Of a stretch of DNA of 64,000 nucleotides, positions 16,082 to 24,845 are shown piece after piece. Below the pieces are notes generated by a model. That model saw only the letters and a program-made list of their open reading frames with translations, was not told where the DNA came from and ran no database searches. The position numbers were made by a program, and so were the translations under genes. Source of the DNA: a virus; the IMG/VR virus record IMGVR_UViG_3300020176_000008, positions 38,520 to 102,519 of that record, one strand, 5' to 3'. The number at the start of each line of letters is the position of its first letter. Position 1 is the first letter of the stretch.

Positions 16082-16735
16082 ATGTTAGAAACTATATGTG
16101 ACACAATGATGGAAGCGTACAAGCGCAATTGGATTACTAGTAGGGATGGAAACGTCTCTATCCGCCATCACGATCGAAATCATTTTTATATTACACCAAG
16201 CGGTGTACGTAAACAAACACTACAGCCAGATCAATTTAAAAAGATCGATATTATCGCTGGTATCAATAGTGGAGTAGGTAGTGCGTCGTTATTATATTGT
16301 TGGCAAGAAGCCGAATATACTGATATTAGCAAGAACTTAAAACCTAGTGGAGAGATTCCTCTTCATTTTGGTTTACAGAAAGAATTACCACAAGGTTTGG
16401 ATGTTCGTGTAGTGATGCACTTTCATCCTACCTATTGTGTTGCAGCTATGCATGCTGGAATCGATTTATCGAATGTCTGCAAGGACTTTCCAGAGTTGAA
16501 TAGATATACAAGAGTTGCAAAGAATGTACCAGATGTTCCACCTATTAGTCAAGAGTTGGCAGATAACTGTTTCGAAAACCTCGGACTTAATAGGAACGGA
16601 AATATTGAATATGATATAATTGGTATTAAAGGACACGGCGTCGTTGCCATTGATTCTTCGCCATGGCGTGCTTATGAGCACATAGAGAGATTAGAGCATA
16701 TTTGTAAAATCGTATTAGCATCAGGAAAACTATAA
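16082..16735 (+). CDS. Class II aldolase/adducin-family protein
   Basis: 217 residues from ATG 16082; a GTG at 16058 is an alternative. Family hallmarks: GNVSIR (24-29), FYITPSGVRK (36-44), KPSGEIPLH with Glu91, the metal-binding MHFHPTY (His113, His115), and IGIKGHGVVAI, whose His completes the site. Relatives are fuculose-phosphate aldolase, ribulose-5-P epimerase and methylthioribulose-1-P dehydratase. The zinc-site residues look intact, so it should be catalytic. Substrate unknown. Placement between nrdA and thioredoxin, coupled to the latter (TAATG), is notable. Confidence 0.8.
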   Translation: MLETICDTMMEAYKRNWITSRDGNVSIRHHDRNHFYITPSGVRKQTLQPDQFKKIDIIAGINSGVGSASLLYCWQEAEYTDISKNLKPSGEIPLHFGLQKELPQGLDVRVVMHFHPTYCVAAMHAGIDLSNVCKDFPELNRYTRVAKNVPDVPPISQELADNCFENLGLNRNGNIEYDIIGIKGHGVVAIDSSPWRAYEHIERLEHICKIVLASGKL

Positions 16736-16995
16736 TGAAACTATTAAAATTCGAAGCATCATGGTGTCAACCATGTAAGCAATTGGGAGAAACTTTAAAG
16801 ACGATGAACTTGCCATGGCCGGTTGAAGCAATCGATATCGATGAAGAAGAAAACCGTAATGAAGTTGTGAACCGTGGTGTTCGCAGTGTTCCTACTTTGA
16901 TTCTGTTGGATAACAATAACAAAGTAATACGTCGCATTACTGGTAACGGTATGACTCGTTCACAACTACTAGAAGCTTTTGGCTTGAAAGAATAA
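16735..16995 (+). CDS. Thioredoxin
   Basis: 86 residues. The active site is WCQPC (10-14), with SVPTLILL carrying the cis-proline. It is shorter than E. coli thioredoxin (109), like phage-encoded small thioredoxins. Encoded between nrdA and nrdB, it most likely reduces the NrdA C-terminal cysteines. The CQPC dipeptide is neither the CGPC of bacteria nor a typical glutaredoxin CPYC, which may tune specificity to the phage reductase. Confidence 0.9.
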   Translation: MKLLKFEASWCQPCKQLGETLKTMNLPWPVEAIDIDEEENRNEVVNRGVRSVPTLILLDNNNKVIRRITGNGMTRSQLLEAFGLKE

Positions 16996-16996
16996 T

Positions 16997-17983
16997 ATGG
17001 TAAAATCTAAAACTAGACTCACGGACGAGCGTAATTACTTCAAACCATTTGCCTATCCTTGGGCATACGATGCGTGGTTGAAGCATGAACAAGCACATTG
17101 GTTACATACAGAAGTTCCAATGATGGAAGATTCCAAAGATTGGAAAAAGAAACTAACTGCTGAAGAGAAGTTGTTCCTTACAAATATCTTTAGATTCTTC
17201 ACGCAGGGAGATATCGATGTTGCTGGTGGTTATGTTAAAAACTATCTGCCGTACTTCCCACAGCCTGAAGTTCGTATGATGTTATCAGGTTTTGCCGCCC
17301 GTGAAGCACTACACATTGCTGCTTACTCTCACTTGATTGAAACCTTGGGAATGCCTGAGTCAACATATCAAGAATTCTTGGAATACCAAGAAATGAAAGA
17401 CAAGCACGATTACGTGTTAGAGTTATCATCCAACAACGGTACGATTCAATCTACCGCTGAACATATTGCGGTATTCTCTGCCTTTACTGAAGGTATGCAA
17501 TTATTCTCATCATTCATTATGTTATTGAACTTTCCTCGCCATGGTGTGATGAAGGGTATGGGTCAGATTGTCACGTGGTCTATTGTTGATGAGACTATGC
17601 ACGCAGAGTCAATGATCCAATTGTTTAAGACTTATGTTAAAGAAAATCCAGAGATTTGGAATGACCAACTCAAAGGTCGTATTTATTCCATTGCAGAAAA
17701 GATGGTTGAACTAGAAGATAAGTTCATCGATTTATCATTCGCAAGTAGTGATATGCGAGAGTTGAGTGCACACGATGTTAAGGAATATATCCGTTATATT
17801 GCTGACCGCCGTTTGATCTCCATGGGTATGAAAGGTATCTTCAAACGTAAGAAGAATCCATTGCCATGGGTTGAAGAAATGATTAACGCGCCAGTTCATG
17901 GCAACTTCTTTGAGAACCGTGTTACTGACTACGCAAAGGGAGCTTTGTCTGGTACATGGAATGATGTTTGGGGGAAAGCCTAA
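16997..17983 (+). CDS. nrdB: Class I ribonucleotide reductase, beta subunit
   Basis: 328 residues. Diiron ligands are visible: Asp72, Glu103, His106, Glu164, Glu198 and His201. Tyr110, seven residues after Glu103, occupies the position of the E. coli radical Tyr122, so this looks like a normal tyrosyl-radical enzyme. The start is 2 nt after thioredoxin. It provides the radical for NrdA. Confidence 0.95.
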   Translation: MVKSKTRLTDERNYFKPFAYPWAYDAWLKHEQAHWLHTEVPMMEDSKDWKKKLTAEEKLFLTNIFRFFTQGDIDVAGGYVKNYLPYFPQPEVRMMLSGFAAREALHIAAYSHLIETLGMPESTYQEFLEYQEMKDKHDYVLELSSNNGTIQSTAEHIAVFSAFTEGMQLFSSFIMLLNFPRHGVMKGMGQIVTWSIVDETMHAESMIQLFKTYVKENPEIWNDQLKGRIYSIAEKMVELEDKFIDLSFASSDMRELSAHDVKEYIRYIADRRLISMGMKGIFKRKKNPLPWVEEMINAPVHGNFFENRVTDYAKGALSGTWNDVWGKA

Positions 17984-18147
17984 TGATACGACATTTTGAT
18001 TGTGATTCATGTGGAGCCCACGGCAAAATCACTTTTAAAGAGCAAAGCGGTATTGCAACCAGTGAGGTTGCGTACTGCCCGTTTTGTGGTGGAGACATTT
18101 ATGAAGATGAACGTTATGACCAAGATGAGTCGGACTCAGAGGATTAA
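17983..18147 (+). CDS. Small zinc-ribbon protein after nrdB
   Basis: 54 residues. The ATG overlaps the nrdB stop. It has two CxxC knuckles (CDSCGAHG and YCPFCGG) followed by an acidic tail (EDERYDQDESDSED). It resembles a short zinc-ribbon protein found downstream of nrdB in related phages. Translational coupling suggests stoichiometry with NrdB, but no function is known. Confidence 0.7.
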   Translation: MIRHFDCDSCGAHGKITFKEQSGIATSEVAYCPFCGGDIYEDERYDQDESDSED

Positions 18148-18197
18148 GTTGATCATACATCGCCTCAATACTATTAGGGGGTTGATGAAACTCTTTG

Positions 18198-18205
18198 AAT
18201 AAATA
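18198..18205 (+). promoter_or_regulatory. Late promoter variant AATAAATA
   Basis: One-base variant of TATAAATA placed 27 nt before the ATG at 18233, in a gap lacking any other obvious promoter. Confidence 0.4.
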
Positions 18206-18232
18206 CTATATCTAAACAAAAATGGGTATAGT

Positions 18233-18631
18233 ATGTGGTTATATAAAGATGTAGAATTTGATGAAGGCTTGATTGAAAAAAATATCGGATTCGTTTATCT
18301 TATAGTCAATAAGACAACCAATCGGCGTTACATTGGAAAGAAGCTTTTTTGGTTTAGCAAGACTCGTCAAGTTAAAGGAAAAAAGAAGAAAGAAAAGGTA
18401 CCGTCTGATTGGAAGACCTATTGGTCATCTTCGGATGATGTCAAGAAAGATGTTGCAGAACTTGGGGAAAATAATTTTACACGTGAAATATTGCATCTTT
18501 GTATCAATAAAGGTACGATGACTTACCTAGAAGCTAAACTTCAATTTCATTATGAAGTATTAGAAAAACCAGCTGAATGGTATAACGGCCAAATTCAGTG
18601 CAGAATTCATAGGACTCACGTAAAGTTATGA
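18233..18631 (+). CDS. GIY-YIG-like endonuclease (Seg-like)
   Basis: 132 residues. GFVYLIVN (19-26) and RRYIGKK (32-38) are a variant GIY-YIG pair. Downstream DWKTYWSSSDDVKKDV and FTREILHLC...YLEAKLQFHYEVL give the Arg/Glu positions expected for the domain. Similar standalone proteins in T4-like phages are annotated as putative Seg homing endonucleases, but here it sits in a normal operon with a 4-nt overlap and shows no sign of recent insertion, so a domesticated nuclease is likely. Confidence 0.65.
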   Translation: MWLYKDVEFDEGLIEKNIGFVYLIVNKTTNRRYIGKKLFWFSKTRQVKGKKKKEKVPSDWKTYWSSSDDVKKDVAELGENNFTREILHLCINKGTMTYLEAKLQFHYEVLEKPAEWYNGQIQCRIHRTHVKL

Positions 18632-19554
18632 CAACTCTACTTTTCTTGTCGGCTGTATCGTTATCAACGATTGCTGCATATTACGCCATCATGGGGTTGA
18701 TGGCAATCTTTTCTGGTGCTGCAATGTCCATAGCAATTATGGGCGGCGCATTGGAATTATCGAAGCTTGTTGTCGCTTCTTGGTTATACAGAAACTGGAA
18801 AGAGACTTCAATTTTATTAAAAACTTATTTTGTCACAGCCATTATCGTATTGATGTGTTTGACCAGTATGGGAATCTTTGGATATCTTTCAAAGGCTCAT
18901 AGTGATCAGGGAATGATTACTGGTGATGTTCTGTCTAAGATAGAACTGATTGACGGAAAAATTAAGTATCAAAGGGAGATTATTAATGACGCTCGTGCAA
19001 CGCTTGATCAACTGGATCAACAAATTGAAAAATACACCGAGCTCGGTGCCGTTACAAAAGGAGTTAAAGCAAGAGACTCCCAAAGAGATGAACGAGCCGC
19101 AGCCTACAAAACCATCGAGGAAGCGCAAGCCAAAGTCAGTGAGTACACCAACCAGCGAATCCCCCTTGCCCAAGAAGCGCGCAAGGTCGAAGCGGAAATC
19201 GGACCAATCAGGTACATCGCAGCCTTAATTTACGGCGAACAGACTGATCCTAGCTTCTTAGAAAAGGCTGTACGTATTGTCACACTGATGATCGTAGGAG
19301 TATTTGATCCATTAGCTGTACTGATGTTCATAGGATACAATCAGACGGTAATGCGGTCTAAAGAAAAAGAACAGTCTATTCCTGAAGTAGTTCAAACTAC
19401 AACGGAACCGGAACCAGAGTCTATAGAACCAACTCTAGAGACTATTCTGGAACCGGTGTTAGTAGAAGAAAAAAAAACTAAAGATGCCGGCACTCGGTTA
19501 AAAATGAGTGAACGTATCCGATGTGGTGAAAACTTCAAAATCGAAAAATTATAA
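18628..19554 (+). CDS. Multi-pass membrane protein with coiled coil
   Basis: 308 residues. It has N-terminal helices at about 5-27, 30-50 and 65-88, a long coiled coil at 105-195 (SKIELIDGKIKYQREII...), another helix pair near 210-245 (IRYIAALIYGE, VRIVTLMIVGVFDPLAVLMFIGYN), then an acidic Pro/Glu/Thr cytoplasmic tail. This topology recurs in aquatic T4-like phages with unknown function. It has no transporter signature, so it could be a membrane-remodelling or superinfection factor. Confidence 0.65.
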   Translation: MTTLLFLSAVSLSTIAAYYAIMGLMAIFSGAAMSIAIMGGALELSKLVVASWLYRNWKETSILLKTYFVTAIIVLMCLTSMGIFGYLSKAHSDQGMITGDVLSKIELIDGKIKYQREIINDARATLDQLDQQIEKYTELGAVTKGVKARDSQRDERAAAYKTIEEAQAKVSEYTNQRIPLAQEARKVEAEIGPIRYIAALIYGEQTDPSFLEKAVRIVTLMIVGVFDPLAVLMFIGYNQTVMRSKEKEQSIPEVVQTTTEPEPESIEPTLETILEPVLVEEKKTKDAGTRLKMSERIRCGENFKIEKL

Positions 19555-19601
19555 TTCTTTACTATGATACAATGATATCATGTTTGTTAATGAGGTGTGA
19601 T

Positions 19602-19829
19602 ATGGAAGGAGTACGACAAGTGCCTGCACTGTTTAAAGCAAAAGTAGCTACTACCGATGAAGCTACTATATCGGTCCAGATTGGATATCGATTTGGATAT
19701 ATTGTATACTCGGATTTGGGATCCCTCAATCAACGTACATGTAGAATCTATCCCACTGAAGCTGTCGCAAAAGCTTCAAATGGAGATCAGAAGATTGTTA
19801 AAGTGAAAGTTGAGGTTATTAATGATTGA
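19602..19829 (+). CDS. Small hypothetical protein
   Basis: 75 residues from the ATG preceded by GAGGTG; an upstream ATG at 19572 lacks a ribosome site. Predicted beta-strand rich (ATISVQIGYRFGYIVYSDLG). It overlaps the next gene by 8 nt with an internal GAGG serving that gene. No recognised domain. Confidence 0.55.
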   Translation: MEGVRQVPALFKAKVATTDEATISVQIGYRFGYIVYSDLGSLNQRTCRIYPTEAVAKASNGDQKIVKVKVEVIND

Positions 19830-20136
19830 TATTACTGAAAACGATAATATATTTGAAAATCGTCAAGAATTCTTAAAAACCCAAGAATTCCGAGATTGGC
19901 TAAATGGATTACTAATGGAAGAAACACCTACATTAGTTACATTTACCAAAAAAGATGGTTCTACTCGTGTAATGAAATGTACTAAAAATCTATCTAAGAT
20001 TCCTGTTACTATGCATCCTTCCGGCGAAAAGGAAATTAAAGAAGGAAGTGCATTTCGTGTATTTGATTTGGAAAACAACGGTTGGCGTTCATTCAACGCC
20101 GAATCTGTAAAAACTATTGAATTTAATATTGGATAA
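19822..20136 (+). CDS. WYL_2/SH3-barrel-like phage protein
   Basis: 104 residues from ATG 19822 (GAGG about 7 nt before). The C-terminal 60 residues (LVTFTKKDGSTRVMKCT ... EGSAFRVFDLENNGWRSFNAESVKTIE) match the short Sm/SH3-like beta-barrel family common in phages, which I recall as WYL_2/DUF2693. Possibly a nucleic-acid or regulatory binding module. It lies just upstream of the dsDNA-binding protein. Confidence 0.6.
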   Translation: MIDITENDNIFENRQEFLKTQEFRDWLNGLLMEETPTLVTFTKKDGSTRVMKCTKNLSKIPVTMHPSGEKEIKEGSAFRVFDLENNGWRSFNAESVKTIEFNIG

Positions 20137-20139
20137 TAT

Positions 20140-20400
20140 ATGATTAGCTCACCCGCAGACCGCAAAAAAATTAAAGATGCCATGGAAGAAATCTCCAACT
20201 CGATGACTCGTGTTGATGCAGAAAAAGACTTCCAAAAAGAAGCAATTGCTGAATTAAATGATCAGTTTAAAATCTCTAAGAAAATCCTTTCTAAGATGGC
20301 ACGTACATACCACAAACAGAATTTCCAGAATGAGCAACAGTCTCATGAGGAATTTGAGACCCTCTATACTGAGGTGGTGGAACTTAAATCCGGGGAATAA
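20140..20400 (+). CDS. dsbA: DsbA-like double-stranded DNA-binding protein
   Basis: 86 residues, helical. EEISNSMTRVDAEKDFQKEAI and the highly conserved core KKILSKMARTYHKQNF...EEFETLYTEVVE match the T4 DsbA family, which binds DNA near late promoters and modulates late transcription. In T4 it lies in the 59-33-dsbA-rnh neighbourhood; here rnh is one gene downstream, which supports the call. Confidence 0.7.
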   Translation: MISSPADRKKIKDAMEEISNSMTRVDAEKDFQKEAIAELNDQFKISKKILSKMARTYHKQNFQNEQQSHEEFETLYTEVVELKSGE

Positions 20401-20403
20401 AGT

Positions 20404-20449
20404 AATACTTTAGTACTATATGTACGAATATTCCCGATTAGTGTATAAT
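20404..20449 (+). promoter_or_regulatory. Early-type promoter with upstream dyad
   Basis: AATACTTTAGTACT (20404-20417), 3-nt gap, -35 TGTACG (20421-20426), 17-nt spacer, -10 TATAAT (20444-20449). Same layout as the copies at 2209 and 48908. It drives the gene at 20490, whose leader has TTGGAG. Confidence 0.85.
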
Positions 20450-20489
20450 AGGTACCATACTGAGTACCTATTTTCATTTGGAGAACCAT

Positions 20490-21602
20490 ATGGCGTTGAC
20501 TAAAAAAGAAGTTGCATTGAAGAACAAGCGCGAGAAACTTAAAGCCTTGGGCAATGGATACGGATCAGATGAACCTATTATTAACAAGGATGCTTACGTT
20601 GAATCGCTGATGAGTGCCTTGAATTTCTACAACGCATCAAATGACAACAAAGAAAAACGCCGTTGGTTTATGGAGTATGTCGGCAAGAAGGAAGCTGCAA
20701 AGTTTTCCAATGTTGCCAGCGATCTAGAATTCCGATCTGCCGGTACTATTGCACGTTTGAAAATGCGTGATCAGTACTTGGCGGATCGTGAACTCGACTA
20801 TCTAGAGTCTGAAGTCAAGCGATTGAGCTCATTTATCCCCAAACGAGCAGTTGTTGTTGTGGATACGGCACCGGCAAAACCTGTAGTGACTATTCAAGAT
20901 CGAATGGCGGAAGCCGCTAGTTCGCACATTGCTGAATTCAATGCAATGATCGATGATTTCATTACATCTGATGAACAACCAAACTTCAGTGGATATCTAG
21001 AAGCTAACAACGTTAGTGCTCCTGTTGCAAAACTTATTCCAGCAGCCTTTGTTAACTTTTGGAATGAACTTCAAGATCTTATTGAAGGAACCGATAAGCA
21101 ACTAGTTGAAGGTTACTCCAATATTAAAAAGGTCAAGATCAAAAAGATCTGTAAACTAATTGAAGAGATTGAAGGTGCATGCGCTCAACGTGCTGTGGCT
21201 GCCAAATCAGCACGTAAACCACGTGCTCGTAAGGAGAAACCACCATCAGTCTTGGCTGCAAAAGTTAAGTTCATGAAGCAATTCGATGAATTATCTATCG
21301 TATCTGAGCGTCCAGAGAAAATCGTAGGTGCAAAAGAAGTATTAGTGTATAATACAAAGTATAAGAAAGCTATGGTGTACCGTGCTTTCGGTGATGGAGC
21401 ATTAAGTGTGAAAGGTACCAGTATCGTTAACTATGATGTTGCGTCTTCTGGTTCTAAAACAATGCGCAAGCCGGAGCAAATCAAAGACTTTGCCGCCATG
21501 ACCAAGCGAACACTTGCATCAGCATTTAAGAGTCTAACGACTAAAGAAGCTGCAGTGAATGGTCGCTTGAATGAAGAATGTATTATTGTAAAGGTATTTT
21601 AA
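20490..21602 (+). CDS. Conserved hypothetical phage protein
   Basis: 370 residues from the ATG following TTGGAGAACC. The N-terminal half is helical and charged, with RRWFMEYVGKKEAAKF. The central segment is Ala/Lys/Arg-rich (CAQRAVAAKSARKPRARKEK), a probable linker or nucleic-acid-binding stretch. The C-terminal 110 residues are more globular (VLVYNTKYKKAMVYRAFGDGALSVKGTSIVNYD). It directly precedes rnh, so replication-linked expression is likely. No known function. Confidence 0.6.
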   Translation: MALTKKEVALKNKREKLKALGNGYGSDEPIINKDAYVESLMSALNFYNASNDNKEKRRWFMEYVGKKEAAKFSNVASDLEFRSAGTIARLKMRDQYLADRELDYLESEVKRLSSFIPKRAVVVVDTAPAKPVVTIQDRMAEAASSHIAEFNAMIDDFITSDEQPNFSGYLEANNVSAPVAKLIPAAFVNFWNELQDLIEGTDKQLVEGYSNIKKVKIKKICKLIEEIEGACAQRAVAAKSARKPRARKEKPPSVLAAKVKFMKQFDELSIVSERPEKIVGAKEVLVYNTKYKKAMVYRAFGDGALSVKGTSIVNYDVASSGSKTMRKPEQIKDFAAMTKRTLASAFKSLTTKEAAVNGRLNEECIIVKVF

Positions 21603-21603
21603 C

Positions 21604-22473
21604 GTGATTTTAATTGACTTCAACCAAGTGTGTCTTGCATCTATCATGACGATGCAAAGTGAACTGAAAACTGACGATGCCGCCAAGAAAAAAGATCTAA
21701 TTCGTCATATTGCTCTATCATCCATCAAGTCATACAAGAAAAAGTATGCCAAGGATTACGGACAAATCGTAATCGCATCTGACGGACGTGGATACTGGCG
21801 CAAAGATTTCTTTCCCAATTATAAAGCTAGTCGTAAAAAGAATCGTGACAAGTCTGATTTAGATTGGAAATTTATCTTCGACACTTTGGGCGAGATTCGT
21901 GATGACTTACGACAGCACTTTCCATATAAGGTAGTATGCCTAGACAAGTGTGAAGCCGATGATGTAATTGCAGTATTAGCTCTTCAAACTCAGGAGTTCG
22001 GTCAGCACGAAAATGTAATGATTATTTCTTCTGATAAAGACTTTAAGCAATTGCAGAAGTATGACAATGTAGCACAGTTCAGTCCTATGCTTAAAAAGCA
22101 AATGAAAGTGTCAAAGAAAGAATTGCGTGAATGGATGATTGAACATATTGTTAAGGGAGATTCCGGTGACGGTGTTCCTAATATTATGTCTGCCGATGAT
22201 GTATTCATTATAGAAGAGCGCCAAAAATCAGTAAGCTCTAAGCGTTTAACTGAGTTTATGGATAAAGGATTTGATGCTTGTCAAAATGATACTGAACGCC
22301 GTAACTGGCATCGCAATTCTACCCTTGTAGATTTTGAATATATACCTGAGGAAGTCAAAACTTCTATCATTACGGAATATGAAAAACCAGCACAAGGCGA
22401 CATGAATTCTATCATGAATTACTTGATTAAAAACAAGTGTCGTTTGCTGCTAAATGAAATTGAGGATTTTTAA
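21604..22473 (+). CDS. rnh: RNase H / FEN-like 5' nuclease
   Basis: 289 residues, GTG start. It matches the T4 RNase H family of 5'-3' exonucleases that remove Okazaki primers: N-terminal IDFNQVC, the acidic metal site IASDGRGYWRK, CEADDVIAVLA, ISSDKDFKQL and the helix-hairpin region GDSGDGVPNI. The conserved aspartates of all these motifs are present. Partners in T4 are gp32 and gp45. Length is close to T4 RNase H (305). Confidence 0.9.
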   Translation: MILIDFNQVCLASIMTMQSELKTDDAAKKKDLIRHIALSSIKSYKKKYAKDYGQIVIASDGRGYWRKDFFPNYKASRKKNRDKSDLDWKFIFDTLGEIRDDLRQHFPYKVVCLDKCEADDVIAVLALQTQEFGQHENVMIISSDKDFKQLQKYDNVAQFSPMLKKQMKVSKKELREWMIEHIVKGDSGDGVPNIMSADDVFIIEERQKSVSSKRLTEFMDKGFDACQNDTERRNWHRNSTLVDFEYIPEEVKTSIITEYEKPAQGDMNSIMNYLIKNKCRLLLNEIEDF

Positions 22474-22474
22474 A

Positions 22475-22918
22475 ATGTCAAGAGAATATGTAGTAGAAAT
22501 TTTAGATACGGTCAACAAAGACCCATCTAAATTAGCAGAGTTTAGAGATAATCCCGCATTGAAATATTTGTTCCAATACGCCTTTATCCCAGAACAAAAA
22601 TTTGAATTGCCTGAAGGTGATCCTCCATTTAAAAAGGATGACGGCCCGCTTGGAATGTCTCCTGCAAGTTTTAATCAGGAACTTCGTAGGTTGTATATCT
22701 TCACCAAGTCTCAGCCATTGGCTCAACTTCGTCGCGAAGCATTGTTTATCGAACTATTGGAAAGTGTGCATCCATCTGAGGCAAAAGTACTATGTGCTAT
22801 TAAAGACCAGAAGTTAGATAAACTATACAAGAATATTACTGCAGATCTTGCAGCAGATTACGGTTTCATTGCAAGGCAGGTAAAGGAAAAAAAGCGTGGA
22901 AGACCAAGATCAAAATAA
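22475..22918 (+). CDS. Conserved phage protein with AT-hook-like tail
   Basis: 147 residues from the ATG just after the rnh stop. Features: YVVEILDTVNKDPSKLAEFRDNP ... FFxKDDGPLGMSPASFNQELRRL and a C-terminal KKRGRPRSK, an AT-hook-like minor-groove binder. It has the look of the phage family I recall as DUF6433. Position between rnh and DNA ligase suggests replication or repair support. Confidence 0.6.
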   Translation: MSREYVVEILDTVNKDPSKLAEFRDNPALKYLFQYAFIPEQKFELPEGDPPFKKDDGPLGMSPASFNQELRRLYIFTKSQPLAQLRREALFIELLESVHPSEAKVLCAIKDQKLDKLYKNITADLAADYGFIARQVKEKKRGRPRSK

Positions 22919-23117
22919 CTTTGAGTTCATTCTATCAATGGGTGACAATGAACTCAAAGCATGGTTGGAAGATTTACCAGAAGAATACATGACGTATGTA
23001 GAGATACTATTGGAAAAGGTTGAATTTCAGATGGACAAATTGCTGATGTTAACCTCTGACTATGTAGACTCCGCTGAAGTGATTAGAAAGATTAAAGATG
23101 GTATATCAAATTCTTAA
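22896..23117 (+). CDS. Small acidic protein overlapping rnh-ligase operon genes
   Basis: 73 residues, GTG start preceded by AAAGGA, overlapping the upstream gene by 23 nt and the ligase by 20 nt. Acidic and helical (GDNELKAWLEDLPEEYMTYVEILLEKVEFQMDKL). Tight double overlap argues that it is real and co-translated. No recognisable domain. Confidence 0.6.
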   Translation: MEDQDQNNFEFILSMGDNELKAWLEDLPEEYMTYVEILLEKVEFQMDKLLMLTSDYVDSAEVIRKIKDGISNS

Positions 23118-24399
23118 GGATATTGAAGCTACTCCTTCTCGATTGGAGAAGGAAGCTATCCTAAAAGCCAACAGTATGAATAATATTTTGAAAGAAGTCT
23201 TTCGTCTCGCTTACGATCCCTTCACCCAGTTTTATATTCGTAAGATTCCACAATACAAGCAAATTGAAAACGTCAATATTGGTTTACCTGAAGCTTTAAA
23301 TCAACTTAGTCTGTTGTCTATGAGGAAAGTGACGGGTAATGCTGGTATAGAGCATTTACGTAATATTTTATGTAATGTACCAGAAACCACTGCAAAAGTT
23401 ATTGAATTAGTTATAGGTAAAGATTTACGTTGCGGTGCATCAGCATCTACAGCAAATAAGATCTGGCCTAAACTAATTCATGAATACCCATGCATGTTAT
23501 GTTCTCCGGCCGATGAGAAAACACTTGGAAAGATGAAGTGGCCTGCAATGGTCCAACTTAAAATGGATGGCATGAGATTTAACGCTATTGTAAAAGATGG
23601 CTTAGTAGATTATCGTAGTCGCAATGGAAAAGAAATCCAAGGGATTTCACATCTAGACGAATTCTTTATTGCATTATCCGGATATAAGAATAAAGTATAC
23701 GATGGCGAACTTTTAATTGAAGCAGATGATGGCGCAGTATGTGACCGTCAAACTGGTAATGGCATCCTCAACAAAGCAGTGAAAGGCACGATTACTGCAT
23801 CAGAAGCTAAATTAGTTCGTGCGACTATTTGGGATGTGATTGACTATGAAGATTTTATTAGTGGTTATAGTAGTGTTCCTTACAGGAATCGTATTGCGTA
23901 TCTTAAGAGCTTTATTCATGGTAGCTCCGTCAGGTTGGTGGAACATGAAATTGTCTCAGAGATTGCTGATGCTCGAGCGGCGTTTGACCGTTATCTTGCT
24001 GACGGCCAAGAGGGAATTATACTCAAGGACATAGACAGTCCATGGGAAGATAAACGAGTTAAGCATCAGCTAAAATTCAAAGCCGAACTTGACTGTGATT
24101 TGGAGATAATTGGCTATGAAGAAGGCACTGGAAAATATGTTGGAAAGCTTGGCGCACTTATATGTAGCTCCAGACAATCGGACACTATCCCTATCACCGT
24201 CTCTATTGGTTCTGGGTTTAGCGATAGTCTTAGAGATAGTCTTTGGATCGACCGCGATAATCTCATTGGTAGGATTGTGGCAGTAGTATATAATGCCAAG
24301 ATTGAGAATAAACAAGGTGGGAAGTCGCTATTCCTTCCTAGGTTTATTGAGATTCGAGAAGATAAAACGATCCCGGATACAGAGTCAGATATAAAATGA
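23098..24399 (+). CDS. 30: ATP-dependent DNA ligase (T4 gp30-like)
   Basis: 433 residues. The motif I lysine is in QLKMDGMRF, followed by YRSRNGKEI (Ia), YDGELLIE (III), GQEGIILKD (IV) and RVKHQLKFK (V). The N-terminal helical domain has DLRCGASAS, as in T4 ligase. It joins nicks in DNA during replication. It overlaps the small gene upstream. This is the canonical ligase; the capsid-targeted ligase-like protein at 2263 is a distinct paralogous fold. Confidence 0.95.
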   Translation: MVYQILKDIEATPSRLEKEAILKANSMNNILKEVFRLAYDPFTQFYIRKIPQYKQIENVNIGLPEALNQLSLLSMRKVTGNAGIEHLRNILCNVPETTAKVIELVIGKDLRCGASASTANKIWPKLIHEYPCMLCSPADEKTLGKMKWPAMVQLKMDGMRFNAIVKDGLVDYRSRNGKEIQGISHLDEFFIALSGYKNKVYDGELLIEADDGAVCDRQTGNGILNKAVKGTITASEAKLVRATIWDVIDYEDFISGYSSVPYRNRIAYLKSFIHGSSVRLVEHEIVSEIADARAAFDRYLADGQEGIILKDIDSPWEDKRVKHQLKFKAELDCDLEIIGYEEGTGKYVGKLGALICSSRQSDTIPITVSIGSGFSDSLRDSLWIDRDNLIGRIVAVVYNAKIENKQGGKSLFLPRFIEIREDKTIPDTESDIK

Positions 24400-24602
24400 A
24401 AAGAAAAAGTAAAATATTCAAAGACGGCAAAGAGGTCGGTTGGGCCAAGTCTGACTATGGTGCAATTAACAATGTGATTAATTCATGTTTTCAACACAAG
24501 TTTGATATAACTTTATTTGAAGTCCGAGATTATTTTACTGATGAAGTACTCTGGAAGGGTGCAGATTATATAAATAGTATGAAGGCACAGGAACAGCCTT
24601 AA
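24396..24602 (+). CDS. Small hypothetical protein
   Basis: 68 residues, coupled to ligase by a 4-nt overlap. Basic N-terminus (MKRKSKIFKDGKEVGWAKS) and mixed alpha/beta character. No recognised domain. Confidence 0.55.
   Translation: MKRKSKIFKDGKEVGWAKSDYGAINNVINSCFQHKFDITLFEVRDYFTDEVLWKGADYINSMKAQEQP
24569..24576 (+). promoter_or_regulatory. Possible late promoter TATAAATA inside upstream gene
   Basis: Exact TATAAATA, but within the preceding coding region and 56 nt from the ATG at 24633. It could give the next two genes late expression. Confidence 0.35.
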
Positions 24603-24632
24603 TGTTCCATACACACACACAAGGAGGTACAT

Positions 24633-24845
24633 ATGTACACATTAAAAGCTGTGGCGCAGCACAATGCCGAATTCATCAATTCATTTGTTGATCTTAAAGT
24701 AGAAGGCTGGAAAGCTTTCGAAAAAGCATTCAACGCATATACCTACTCTTTCTATAAAGATCAGATTGCTAAAGGCGGAGAAGTTGTTCAAAAAACAGCT
24801 GATATCGTTAAGCAAATCAATAAAGGAGTAGTCGATCATGTCTAA
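24633..24845 (+). CDS. Phasin-like small helical protein
   Basis: 70 residues, preceded by a perfect Shine-Dalgarno (AAGGAGGT), the strongest ribosome site I saw in the window, so high translation is expected. Amphipathic helices (NAEFINSFVDLKVEGWKAFEKAFNAYTYSFYKDQIAKGG) resemble phasin-type surface proteins. Paired with the next gene by an 8-nt overlap. Function unknown; the phasin likeness is an impression from composition and pattern. Confidence 0.55.
   Translation: MYTLKAVAQHNAEFINSFVDLKVEGWKAFEKAFNAYTYSFYKDQIAKGGEVVQKTADIVKQINKGVVDHV

Noticed and set aside
18233-18631. A mobile homing endonuclease invasion
   Set aside because: The GIY-YIG-like gene is coupled to its neighbour and does not interrupt a gene or lie by a duplicated flank.
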